Part shown: one piece after another, positions 12,001-22,640 of the stretch
Layout: each line of letters begins with the position of its first letter
How positions within the stretch are numbered: position 1 is the first letter of the stretch
DNA from: Thuidium tamariscinum
Taxonomy: Eukaryota; Streptophyta; Bryopsida; Hypnales; Thuidiaceae
Length of the DNA: 64,000 bases
NCBI GenBank assembly: GCA_947034885.2
Contig: OX344758.2
Span: 20,859,067 to 20,923,066 of the forward strand
Direction of reading: 5' to 3'
Position numbers and translations under genes: made by a program
Notes under the pieces: generated by a model
Told to the model about the DNA's origin: nothing
Seen by the model: the letters and a program-made list of their open reading frames with translations, nothing else
Database searches by the model: none

Positions 12001-13767
12001 CTTTGAATCTTTGCTTGAAAGCATCGAGTAAATACTTGTATGTACATACGTCCTTATTGCTCTCGCAAACCAAACTGTATGTTCCTTTCAATTCCAGTAC
12101 ACTCCACACGAATCAATTATTATTAACTCCAAGATGTGCCGCACTTGAGGTTTGAACTTTGAAATCTTCCGCAATGTACCTTCTTCAGACACCTATGCAC
12201 AATTGAGTACCACATTCAAGCACTCCAATCATGTACCACTCAGCGTATTATGGTGGGAGAGTGCTATTCTCTGGGGCAAACACTTGAGTATTACCGAGGT
12301 GTTGGAGAGCTCTAGATCTAAGATGTGGGATAGATATGCTTTAGTAATAATTACTGAAGTTCACTTCTCTAAGACTTCCATCCTTCGGTATTGTGGTGAA
12401 CACCATTTTGGTAATACATTGAGGTAGAAGCACCAGTACTTGATCGATTAAGCAATTTGGGAGCAGATCTTGTGCAGTAAGAGGTGGTGGATTTTTCCCA
12501 TGTAAAAAGATATAAAATATGGGAATAGCAAAATTTTCAAAATTTTATTTCCAATGTCTAGAGTCTTCCAATTTCAATCAATGAATTCTGCTCACTACTT
12601 TGAGACATGTGTCATAACCTCATTATTTCCCACCTTGAAAATGACCAAAAAAAACATTCCAAGCTTGATTCTAGTCTAAATTTGGAAATAGCTCAACCTA
12701 CTGTTTGAATATTGGGCATGGTTGACAGTTGGTGCTTCTAGCTTAGTGGATGTCAAACCGTGGTCCGAGATCTGGTGTTTTGAATTTTGGGTATTTCGAA
12801 TTGGTTCCTTTTACGGAGTGGTGCTCCACCTTCAGCTTGGCATCTACTGAAGCTCCGTCCTTCAATTTAAAGAAAAAGACTGCAATTAACCACAGCTGTA
12901 TAAAACTAACAAGACAGTGAGGATTTATTGCTACCTAGCTATCCCTTTCGGAAGGTAAGCTTGCAGGCTTTCAGACCATTAGTTTCTGGAGGAAAAAATA
13001 GAACGAAGTTCCATTTCAAGTGAAAAAAAAGTAACGCATGTACAAACCGCCTTCATAAATGAATCCTCCTGCTCGTAATAAGACATGGCTTTTCCACCAA
13101 CTTGCCTTGGACCAGAGCACCTGCTTTCCGTATGGCTCCGTCATTGAAGAGGAAAAAAAAGATTCGATTCATGGCGTTGGACATGAGCTAATCAAACACC
13201 GTTAATCCTGAGAAATCTCCACCAATGTACCAGCCTACCAGGCCTTTTGCGAATGTTCTTACTAAACTTATCAAAGAATACTGGATCAAAACATGAAAAC
13301 ATAGTCGGAGTCATCAATTTTCATTACATCGCATAGCCAAAGGCGGAGCTGCAATCATTTTTCGTGAGCGCAGTGTCTCAGCTTCATTTATGAAACTTCA
13401 TGGAGGTCGATCCAAAATCGCTTTTCTTGCTTTGTATTCTTTCTCTCGCAGTAAAGGTTGTCCTTCAATTGTGTAAGAAAAAATCGCTTTTCTTCTCCCG
13501 TATTTGTTGCGGCATTGGTGATCTGTGCTTGGACCGACATGTCAGTCCGATTCCACACAACAGACAGGCTTCAGGTGGGTCCACTTTCACCCAGCTCATC
13601 TTGTTTGCCGAGGCACGGTTATAAGAGAGAGACCACGAACTCGGTTATATGACCCTCGCTTAGGTGAGACCCACCGAGCAGAAACACATGAATGAAATAC
13701 TTGAGAGCTTGCATTCAAGGCCACGAAAAGCATTCTGGAATTTGAACGATAGTTCAAGCGATGCTTA
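9058..13767. other. intergenic DNA of moderate GC, no supported gene
   Basis: Composition is more even than in the AT-rich desert, yet no frame above about 95 codons exists and none resembles a known protein. Splice-like sites occur but no exon series could be built. Short local duplications are present, such as AAATCGCTTTTCTT near 13418 and 13484. It could hold an untranslated transcript, but nothing shows it. Confidence 0.5.
9588..9854 (+). repeat. imperfect tandem duplication (two units)
   Basis: Unit A at 9588-9728 and unit B at 9761-9854 both start with CAAATC(A/G)TTTTC(A/G)TATGAATC, contain an ACTTCC segment, and end with GCTGCAATCTGCAAG. Unit B is shorter. It is an old local duplication. 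Confidence 0.55.
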
Positions 13768-14095
13768 AGGTAGAAGGTCCTTTAATGGACCATCTAAAGG
13801 GCTGAAACTGAATTTCAGGGAAGTAAAACTTTTAGAAATATTTTTCAGCAAATTTTCCTTGAAAGATAAGTAGAATTGACATCTAACCCAATTCGTTTCA
13901 TATTTTTTGGAGCTTTGTGAAATTAGTTATCAAATTTTGAAGTTGAAGTGGCATAGGGCTCTAAAATGGAGCATTGCCTAAAATGTACACAGTTTTTACA
14001 CCATTGAAGGCTATGAAAAAGAAACATGTACAAACCGTCTACATTTAAGATAGGGCTCCATTTTAATGCCTGCTCCATTTAAGGACCTCCTACCT
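13768..14095. mobile_element. TA-target MITE, AGGTAGAAGGTCC family, copy 1
   Basis: The 328-bp element has terminal inverted repeats of about 21 bp: AGGTAGAAGGTCCTTTAATG on the left, and the complement of AGGTAGGAGGTCCTTAAATG on the right. It is flanked by TA at 13766-13767 and at 14096-14097. TA target duplication is the habit of the Tc1/mariner (Stowaway-like) superfamily. It is non-coding. The first six bases AGGTAG are the same as in the separate 275-bp family at 20267, 32052 and 53449, which suggests related transposases. Confidence 0.8.
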
Positions 14096-14097
14096 TA

Positions 14098-15467
14098 CTA
14101 AATACAACTCCACGCATACAAGGTATTAACTGACCCCTTGGATTAGAGAACGTTGCAGTCATAGTTCTTCTTGTGAAGAACATTTCACTCAACATATGTA
14201 CATCACAAGAATTTTTGGACCTACAATAGGCTTGTCCAAACTTGTGCCTAGAATGGGGTTGGTTACTTGAGAAGAGCGATTGAATGTAGGTTGGAACATA
14301 AGTCATGACATTTGATTGATGCAAGTGGTGCAATTTCTTGCAATTGTCTTAGTTCTTTACATTGGTTTTGTCTAATGACTCAATTCATGTAAGGCACCTA
14401 AGACGGCTTGAATTTGTGCTCTTACATGCATTGGTGAAAAATTGGCAATAGAATCCTCGAACCTTTCATCTTTTGGAAAAAAAAATTTGTAAGCTTTCTT
14501 TGAGCCATTTGAATGATAGTGAATAAATAGAGAAGATGGTGGAAGAGTCAAATAACTTGTAAATAATAGAGATATCTTAAAAATAAAAAGGAACATTTAT
14601 GAAATGGTAGATGGTATGTACAATCACTTGATTGTATAAGCTTAACCTTTGAACAATCAACTATCCACAATGAGGAGGAGGAATATTGTCAAAAGTATAC
14701 TACATCCAATTTATTTATTTTTAAAAGCACTAGTAGAGTTGTGGTCTCCTAATACCATAGTTTGTGGCAAAGGTGTGACCATTATAACTTTGTTAGGCAC
14801 CTTCTTCATTTTTTTATTCTTAAAATAGACTCTTGTAAAGGAAAAAAATAACTTGGGTTGTTTTCATCCTTTGGGGTTGTAGTAGTTTATTATAATTCTA
14901 CTCTAGAAAAGAAAATGTGTGAAATTAGACACATGCATGTTCAAATTCTTTCTTCTATATGTTATGCAAACCTTTCAATGATTATTTTATTGCATATGTG
15001 TAAGATGTATTTTCATCCATATTGGTTGGCTTATTTTTAAAGGCCTACATATACATATGCTTTTATATGAGTATTTTTTTTTAATATGCATCAATTGTGT
15101 GCAACATAAATGGGCCCAAATCATATACAAGTAGCAAAATGTAGTTTTATCATCGTTGAATTTAAATCTTGAATATATTAATGATAATATCAATATTCAA
15201 CAATGTAAGTCAATGGAGGAAAATCATCAGATAGTTCATTGTTGGGCTAGAGGAATTGAGGAAAAAAACAATTGAAATTAGAAATAAAATTAGTGAAATA
15301 ATCTATAAAATTTATATTTGGCATTAAAAAATAGAGAAAAAAATAGACTTGGTACTTAGAAAAAGTATGGAGATAGCCTTGAGCATATGTAGTTCATGGG
15401 CAAGTATCAAAGATAGTGCTTGGTTAGATTCCTAAATCTCATCAAAATGCTAATGTCTCAAACTCAT
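14098..15467. other. AT-rich intergenic DNA, no gene seen
   Basis: Only short open frames exist here, on both strands, with low-complexity lysine/phenylalanine-type composition. Nothing else was recognised. Confidence 0.6.
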
Positions 15468-15791
15468 AGGTAGAAGGTCCATAAAGTGACCATTTAAGAG
15501 TTGGAAACTAATTCGAGGAAAGACTTCTTGAAATATTTTTCAAAAAATTATCCTTAAAAGACAAATTGAATGACATCTAATCCAAGTTGTTTCATATTTT
15601 ATACAACTTTGTAAAATTAATTATCAATTTTTGAAGTTGAATTGTAGTGATCATTGAAAGTGTCTACCTCCTAAAATAAACATTATAGTTCATTGTTAAT
15701 GTAATTTTAAAAAAGTACAATAGTATATATATGAATAGGTGGATGTTTGTGGATGTTTTTAGAGTTTGAACACTTGACAAACCTCCTACCT
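15468..15791. mobile_element. TA-target MITE, AGGTAGAAGGTCC family, copy 2
   Basis: The 324-bp copy matches the element at 13768-14095 through most of its left part (blocks around GAAATATTTTTCA, GACATCTAA and TTTGAAGTTGAA). It begins AGGTAGAAGGTCC and ends in the complementary ACCTCCTACCT. The flanking bases no longer show an intact TA pair, and the interior has diverged, so it looks older than copy 1. Confidence 0.7.
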
Positions 15792-15998
15792 CAATCGAAG
15801 TAGATTATATGATTATGAGAATTAATACCCTTTCTACAATTGGCTATTTTTTACAACTCATTGTTAATGTGCCTTGTTTTAAATGAATGTAAAAAACACA
15901 TATTTTTTTCCATATACTTACAACGGTAATGAAAGATGTGGCAAAAAAAATTTACACTCTTTGCTAATTGGTCCCTAAGTTGATACATTTAGAACAAC

Positions 15999-16260
15999 CA
16001 CTATAACAGAACATGGTTAAAAAAACTGCACTCAAAATTGAGTGCATTTTTTTTTGCCACAATTTTGCGCGGGCCGACTACACGCATAATCAGCGTTTCT
16101 TGCAATTTCCCGCTGCAATTTTTTGAATTTTGGGGCGTGTAATATACCATTGAAAAGGCAAAAGAAGTTGATTGCCTACTACCTGCGCATGCATAAAAAC
16201 GTGGCAAAAAAAACGCACTCGATTTTGAGTGCGTTTTTTTTACCATGTTTTGTTATAGTG
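15999..16260. mobile_element. CACTA-type MITE with exact AAC target duplication
   Basis: The 262-bp element begins CACTATAACAGAACATGG and ends with the near-perfect complement, CCATGTTTTGTTATAGTG. The inverted repeats run about 60 bp inward. AAC flanks both sides (15996-15998 and 16261-16263), the 3-bp duplication typical of CACTA (En/Spm) transposition. Each inverted repeat also contains its own small palindrome, GCACTC paired with GAGTGC, so a single strand can fold into nested hairpins. It is non-coding. Confidence 0.85.
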
Positions 16261-16263
16261 AAC

Positions 16264-18146
16264 CTAGTGCCCAAAATGCTCAAGGAGTGCACTTCCATTT
16301 TTCTTGTGGTACAATTAATCATATGCAATCAAATGAAGGATTTTCATAATTACCTTAGTCCTTAACTTTAAACATGACTTGAAAATAAATTAGCATCATC
16401 ATAATGAGTTGAAGGCCTTCATAAATAATGAAGGATAGAAAATAATAAATATATTTTATTTTATTTATTTTTACAATAGCTTTGCCAAGAAAAATATAAA
16501 TATTTTTAAAAGTATTAGAAATACTATAGTTTTGTGAGGAGCATCTTAGGGTGAACTCAATGTATATTGGATCACTATTGTATCTCAACTATATATGATT
16601 GGTTTATATATTAATCAAGCCATTGAACTAATACCAACAACTATTGACTTATACCTTCTATAAGTACCTTTATTAATGTCGAAATGACTTCTTCAAGGCA
16701 TTTTGTCATCCTTCTACTCCATGGATGGAGTATGTCAAAGTGTATACATTGTTTAATGACGTGTGAATCTCAATAGATCATCAAAATGAAACTTTGAAGT
16801 TATATCAATCTTGGTTTGTTCCTATCACAATAGTTTTCCATATTCAAGATTGTTCCACTTTTTTTTTTTGACATACTAGTGTTGTATACAAAACATTAAT
16901 AAAATTAGAAGGACGGATATTGAAGTATGTTGGTGATCTAGTAACCACTGCAACTTTCACTAATAAAACTTGTTTAGGACCTCAAGAATAAGGACTCTTT
17001 ACAAATCTCAATTTTGATGCATGCAAAGACTAAAGTTGAGTCCTTAGAATCCCTATGAGTCTTAAAATCTTGGTTGTGAAATTCTTCTTTAAGTGATGGT
17101 AATTTTTTTCAAGTCCTAGTTTGATAGTGTCGTGTTAAGAATTTGAATGATTAAGAATTGTATTATAAGAGTTCTAAATTGAATGAATAATTTTGGTTGT
17201 AGAAGGCATTGCTTTAATAGTTTTAGGCAATTTAAAGTTTGTTGTTGTTCTATATTTATAATAAATACGGGATACCCAAAATAGTACAATAATAATTTTC
17301 AAATAAAATGTAGGGTATGTAAAATAAGAAAATTTTCAAAATTTTGTTAAATATGGCCTTATCAAAATTCACAAAACTTACCTACATAGCCCCCATGTAA
17401 TAGGGTCTCGGTTGCATAGTACCAACAAACATCCTATGTAGTGCACCCCCAAGCCAAAATGTTACAATAGAACCTCCCTAACTCAATCTTCTCTAATTTA
17501 ATAAAGTGTTGTAAAAAAACATTGATTGCTAGTCCCAACTTAACAATATGAAACACATACAAAGATCATGTCTCTCCCAAATGCAATAACCTCTTTAATC
17601 AAATGTGGCAAACTAATTCCAATTTTATTCATTTTAAGAGGTTCTACTATATATAGAACCATGATTCAAAATCAACAGTACCTAGGTGCTCTTTTTCTAC
17701 CAATGCCACCATTGTATCTTAGTATCAATAGTGCTTCCTCAATGCTAGAATACCACTATTCTACTATACCAAAATGATAATTTTGTGTGAGTGGATAATT
17801 ATCCACTATGTGAATTAGGATGCTCAATTTAACAATGCCATCATTGCACACCAAGAATTTTACAATACCACAATTACAATTGGTGTTGAATAGCAAGTCC
17901 TCATCATAAACAATTTAAATCATATTCCATGGGAGTATGAAATATCCATTTTAGTGTAGTGAAGCTTGCAGAAAAATCATGTAATATATCAGTGAAAAGT
18001 AGAAGAAATGTTCCACATGAATCCTTGATATATTTAGGAGGAGTTTGAAAATATTATTATGGAGTATAATTTTTCGAAAAAAGTCTTAAAGTTAGGTTAG
18101 GTTTAGCACTTTGGTATTCAATAGAGGAAGAGGTCCATAAAGCAAT
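16264..18146. other. AT-rich intergenic DNA, no gene seen
   Basis: No credible protein frame. The tract is rich in poly-A/T and carries no repeat end that I could define. Confidence 0.6.
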
Positions 18147-18347
18147 GGTGCTAGTATGTGAGCATGAAAATGTGAACATGTGAGCCTTTAGCATAAATGT
18201 AAGTAGATATCATGCAACCAATGAAGGTGTTTAAAACATAAATATCTATAATATAGGCATTTATAACATATATGCACCATTATCATAGAAGGTATGTAGC
18301 CTTCTATGCTTGTGGACTCACACTTCTAAGCTCACATAATAGCAACG
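18147..18347. mobile_element. possible MITE with TIRs near GCTAGTATGTGAGC
   Basis: The left end, GGTGCTAGTATGTGAGC, is nearly complementary to the right end, GCTCACATAATAGCAACG. A distant relative seems to lie at about 27800-27990, sharing an ATCTATAATATA block and a terminal ATGCTCACAATCATGCTAGC. No clear target duplication was found. The assignment rests on terminal symmetry only. Confidence 0.4.
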
Positions 18348-18351
18348 GTCG

Positions 18352-18600
18352 TTCATAAAGCATCCATCTAATAGCTAAAATTGAATTTTGGGGAGGTGAA
18401 ACTTTTTGAATAATTTTCCAATAACTTTTCCTTGAAAGACAAGTAGAATTGGCATCTAATTCAAGTCATTTCATATTTTATGAAGCTTAGTGGAATTAGT
18501 TACAAAATTTTTGAAGTTGTAATGGCATATAGGAGGGCTCATAAACCGCTTAAGCTTTTGCACCTATCCACTAGGAGGCTCTAAATGGATCATTTACTCT
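18352..18600 (+). repeat. fragment of the AGGTAGAAGGTCC MITE family
   Basis: Blocks TTGAAAGACAAGTAGAATTG, GCATCTAATTCAAGTC and TTTTTGAAGTTG match the interior of 13768-14095 in the same orientation. The ends are decayed. Confidence 0.55.
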
Positions 18601-18959
18601 CAGAAAATGAATTGTGGATTATATTGAAGTATGCTAAGACTTTGTTTTCACTAATTGAATGGATGGTTTCAGAATCCCATTGGGTTCATTCTCAACTATG
18701 TGGATACGTGTCTCTTGATTATATTCAAAATAAGGATTGATTGTCGAACTACCTTCTCTCAAGTGATAAAAAAAATCTGAAAGAGTGATTTATTAAACCA
18801 TCCATTTCAGTTTTTGAAAGGGACGCATTTAGAAACAAATTATATCACTTTTGACATGTTGCATTGCTAGTTTTTGAACCAAGCCAAATTTTTTTTAAAC
18901 TGCGCATGTATGGGTTTGCAAGGCCTACTGATCATCACTATGGGCCCTATGTCAGACTA

Positions 18960-19134
18960 TGTTTGAAAATTCATAACTAATTCAATAATGTTTCAAAAAT
19001 TATGAAACAACTTGTGTTAGAATCCTCATCTATTTTTCCTTGATTGAAAAATGAGTTAAAAATATTCCAGTCCAAGAAAATATGTGAAAAAGGAGAACCA
19101 GCCCTTAGATGGGCGGTTTCTAAACCTCTTACCT
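18960..19134 (-). repeat. reverse fragment of the AGGTAGAAGGTCC MITE family
   Basis: The stretch around AATTCATAACTAATTC and AATTATGAAACAACTTG, and the right end AACCTCTTACCT followed by TA at 19135-19136, match the family in reverse orientation. The left end is not resolved. Confidence 0.5.
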
Positions 19135-19136
19135 TA

Positions 19137-20139
19137 AAGCTCTAAAACCACCCACCTTTTCAAATATGCCTTGTCTATACACTCCTGTAAAGATGAAAAA
19201 GCAGCATGTGTGAGCAATGTACATTTGAGAAGGTGGGCGGTTGTAGAACCTGAGTGGTTTTCAAGCCTCGGCGATGGCAGGTCGGTTCCAAACAAACTAC
19301 AGTTCCGCTGGAGTTCCTGCGGCAGTTTGGAGGGACACCCGGCGGTAAGTAGCGTCTCCCGAACTGCCGCCGGCTGCTAGAGCTAGTGCAAGCTTCTACA
19401 CGTGAAATCGCACCCTGTTTGTGTAGCACTGTAGCCTGGCGTGTGCCGGTAAGTTACTAGCTAGCGCTGATGACCAAATACGGGCAATGATTCCTCTTCT
19501 TTTGCCATGAAATCTCGTTTCATTTGTTCCCCGAAAGAAAAAAAAAATTATGGCCAATGAGTACACTTTACAAATATATACGGAGTGCAATATAATGCGC
19601 TGAACAGGAATGAGTAAAGATAGTAAGTGAACTACTCCCTTGCAATTTAATATAGAATGAACATGCCAGGGTTGCCAGCTAAAGCATCCCCTAGATAATC
19701 ACTGACCCATATCTCACCTAATAATATCTGATACAGAGAGCTCGGGAGCGATTTCACTAAAAATATTTCCCATTTCGAACTCCCTTCGGAGCCAGATGTT
19801 ATGATTGTCAACCAGGGGACATCTGATGAAGCCCGTTGCAAAGAGATTCACGTCGCTAATCTTAGCTCTTCAACATTCCCGCAATCCCGCATTACCCTTT
19901 CATAGTTCGGAATGCGCACCAGGTACTTCTTGTGTCTTTATTCCGCTAGGCTGGTTTGTACCGGACATGGATTCATTAGACTAGGGATGAGAACCTATAG
20001 TTATCACTCAGTACAACCATGAGCATCTTTGCTATATTTTACATGCAGTGATTTTGATGAATCTCATTAAAAGACGATTTCAACATGCTTTAGCGTGCAT
20101 TATTTGGACACCAAATGAATAAGTTGTGAATTAAGGTAG
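19137..20139. other. intergenic DNA with a GC-rich patch
   Basis: About 19200-19480 is GC-richer, with short open frames on both strands but no protein resemblance. Near 19507-19521 lies ATGAAATCTCGTTT, a forward-orientation version of a motif seen reversed near 23552, 24598, 32462 and 33546. The remainder is ordinary AT-rich DNA. Confidence 0.5.
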
Positions 20140-20850
20140 AATCACCTATTTTGAACCAAGGATTCATACCCAACTTGTAGGATGCGCCTATTTCCAACCA
20201 AGGCTAGAAGAGATTTCCAATCAAAGTTTGGAGTGTACTTTTTCCTCATTTACAAGGTTGGGATTAAGGTAGGTACACCCAAAAGCGCCACTTATTCATA
20301 CTAAGCCTAGTTCCTGCTATTAATTAGTTCAAATTTTTATGTAGCCTTGTTGGCAAGTGAAAGCATGTTCCAACGCACCAAAGAACGCAGGATTTGGATA
20401 CCGTATGCAAAAGTTATTAACAGTCAAAGTCTGTTTCTGAAAGCGCCATCTACAGTCTGTGAACATGACTGATTTCGGAAATGTATGTGCACTGTAGATG
20501 GCGCTTTTAGGAACAAGGCGCTTTTGGGTGTACCTACCTTAGTAAGATCATGACATATGTCCCAAAGTGTCATAAGGTGTATTGGAAGTACGAATCAAGA
20601 AACTAGTCTCTTGAATGATGAAAATTAGAAGAGTCTAGACATTGGCTATAGGTTCAAAGCACTTTTTGGCTTTTAAAAATTATAATGATTTCAAATTTGG
20701 GAATAAAATTATAAAAAATTTGCAATCCCTATATTATTTTCCTATCTTACTACATTAGAAAAATTTGCATAGCCTCATATTCCTCATGATGTATTCTAAA
20801 ATTGCTTAAGTGATCATGTATGGATGGTTCTACTTTATTTCTATTTTTCT
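20140..20850 (+). repeat. repeat block P, copy A (copy B at 35140-35505)
   Basis: Flanking the MITE at 20267-20539, this sequence matches 35140-35505 in the same orientation. Shared segments include TTTC(C/T)AACCAAGG before the insertion and GACATATGTCCCAAAGTGTC after it, followed by CTCTTGAATGAT and AGAGTCTAGAC. Copy B lacks the MITE. The underlying repeat type is unknown. Confidence 0.75.
20267..20539 (-). mobile_element. TA-target MITE, AGGTAGGTACACCC family, copy 1
   Basis: The 273-bp element has perfect terminal repeats: AGGTAGGTACACCCAAAAGC at the left end and its complement at the right. TA lies on each side (20265-20266 and 20540-20541). It is reversed relative to the copies at 32052 and 53449. 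The matching locus at 35211-35212 keeps the single, unoccupied TA, which directly supports a TA target duplication. Internally a short motif, CTGTAGATGGCGCTTT or a close variant, occurs twice in opposite orientations. It is non-coding; a Tc1/mariner-type transposase elsewhere would have moved it. Confidence 0.9.
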
Positions 20851-21649
20851 ATAGATTTATCTTAAAACAACACTAGACTCTTGTAGACTTTCATGTTGTG
20901 AATATGTATCTCTTGTATAACCGTTATTTGTTTGTTGTGATGCTTTTGAGTTCAAGTGTAGAAGCCACAATTTAAGTTGACGGTTGATTATAGATGTACA
21001 TGCCTTTCATATAATGTCATGTTAAAAATGTAGGAAAGATCTTACAACCTATATTTGGACTATTTGAACACTAATTTAGATTTAATTATTGAATGAAAAT
21101 CATTCATTAATGATAAATATGATGATCATCATATGACAAATTAATCCACCCCCATTACAATGGTAGTAAGATGTTCACTTAGTACACTGTTGTGCTGAAG
21201 TTTTTGTTGTTTGTTCCGTTAGCCAAAAGAGTGAGTAGCAAAAATTTCAAAATGGAAAGGAATTTCCATGAATGATATTAAATATATGTTACATTTTTGA
21301 AAGATGTTGAAAAGCCATCATGAGAATTTAGCCATGATGTTTCAAAATAAATGAAAATTGTTTTTTAAGGTTCTAGAACTTTACACGAAGTTGAAAAGAA
21401 AGTAAGAAATCAATCATGTATTCTCTTCCATGAATCCAATGTTTATAAAATGATCAAATTACTTCATTGGAAATCAATACTTTTCCAAATATTTAACCCC
21501 TAAAGCCCTAAATTGTGTTTTTTGCAACATAGCAATTTTGGTAGCTTACTATGAATGGAGTTTTTATTTTTATTTTTTTGAAATTTTCACACAACATGTG
21601 CCAAAGGATTAGTTTCAAGACCCAAAAAATTCATAACTTTTGACTTCAT
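20851..21649. other. AT-rich intergenic DNA, no gene seen
   Basis: Nothing beyond low-complexity AT-rich sequence was recognised. Confidence 0.55.
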
Positions 21650-22640
21650 GATCAAAAAGTTACTATATGATAGGTAGTTTTTATTGTTCAACAAGCAGCC
21701 AAGGAGCTAAGAAAACTTCTTTAAAAATCATGTTTTAAGAAATCAAAGTTCAAAATTGATTTATTACACATATTTTTTCATGGAAATTTTTTAATCACTC
21801 CATTTTGATTAACAAGATGAAAGTTATGAAAAGTTTTAGTTTGTGGTAGTTTCGAGGTATTATAGAATGATCTCTATTCCAAGATGATCTTTGAAGTCCT
21901 TTATTTTGATCAATCTTTAATATTTTTGGAAAAAAAACACATTAGGTGTAGGGGGTTTCTTACAACATTACAACCATTGGCATTGGCATTTTTACTTCCA
22001 TAAATAGATTGTTTATAATTTAGTATTTTGAATCATTATTTATTTATTTCTATTCACCATTTTTTCCTATATTTTGAACAATTCCAAGTAATCTAAAAAA
22101 TTTCAAGCATACAACCAACTTGCTTTGAAGAAGTCTAAAGAGTAACCACCATTATAGACATTTTTTCATGCAAATTTGACCATCCAAAGTGTAATTGCCT
22201 AGATTTTTGCAAGGTCAAAAAAAGAATATTTCTTAATTCAAACACTTATATCTACTACAAGAAAAAGGGATGTTTTAAGTATAGTCTTAGAGATAACAAT
22301 TTAAATAACGACTTTTTTAGGAGACTTTAAATAAGAAATAAGTGTCTTTTTAATAAAAATTTACTAGAATGACACTTATTTCTTACTTAAAGTCTCCTAA
22401 AAGGTCATTACTTAAAATGTTATCTTTAGGACTATACTTAAAACACCCCTTTCTCTTATAGTGATCTTGCAATCTACATGTTAGAAAATTTTGAATTTAT
22501 TTTACATCTTCTCAAACAAGCTTACTACAAGATCCTATAGTCAATTTTTAAGAAAAATATTTTTTTCCCCTAAAAGTTGAAACTTGTACTAGAAATGGTA
22601 ATTTTGGAACATTTTTATAAAAACATAGTAAAAAATCTTT
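21650..22640 (+). repeat. repeat block Q, copy A (copy B at 38275-39320)
   Basis: This block aligns in direct orientation with 38275-39320 over about 0.8-1 kb, with matching segments such as AAAGTTATGA(A/C)AAGTTTTGG-like sequence, GTATTTTGAATCATT and ATTTTTTCCTA. Each copy carries a different CACTA-type MITE at a different place, so the two copies already existed separately when the MITEs arrived. Confidence 0.7.
22253..22463. mobile_element. CACTA-type MITE with exact ATC target duplication
   Basis: The 211-bp foldback begins TACTACAAGAAAAAGGG and ends CCCTTTCTCTTATAGTG. The outermost left base differs from the CACTA consensus. Almost the whole element is inverted repeat, with a short central loop. 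ATC lies on both sides (22250-22252 and 22464-22466). The matching place in repeat block Q copy B, near 39150, reads AACTATCATCTTACTATC with one ATC and no insertion. It is non-coding. Confidence 0.85.
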
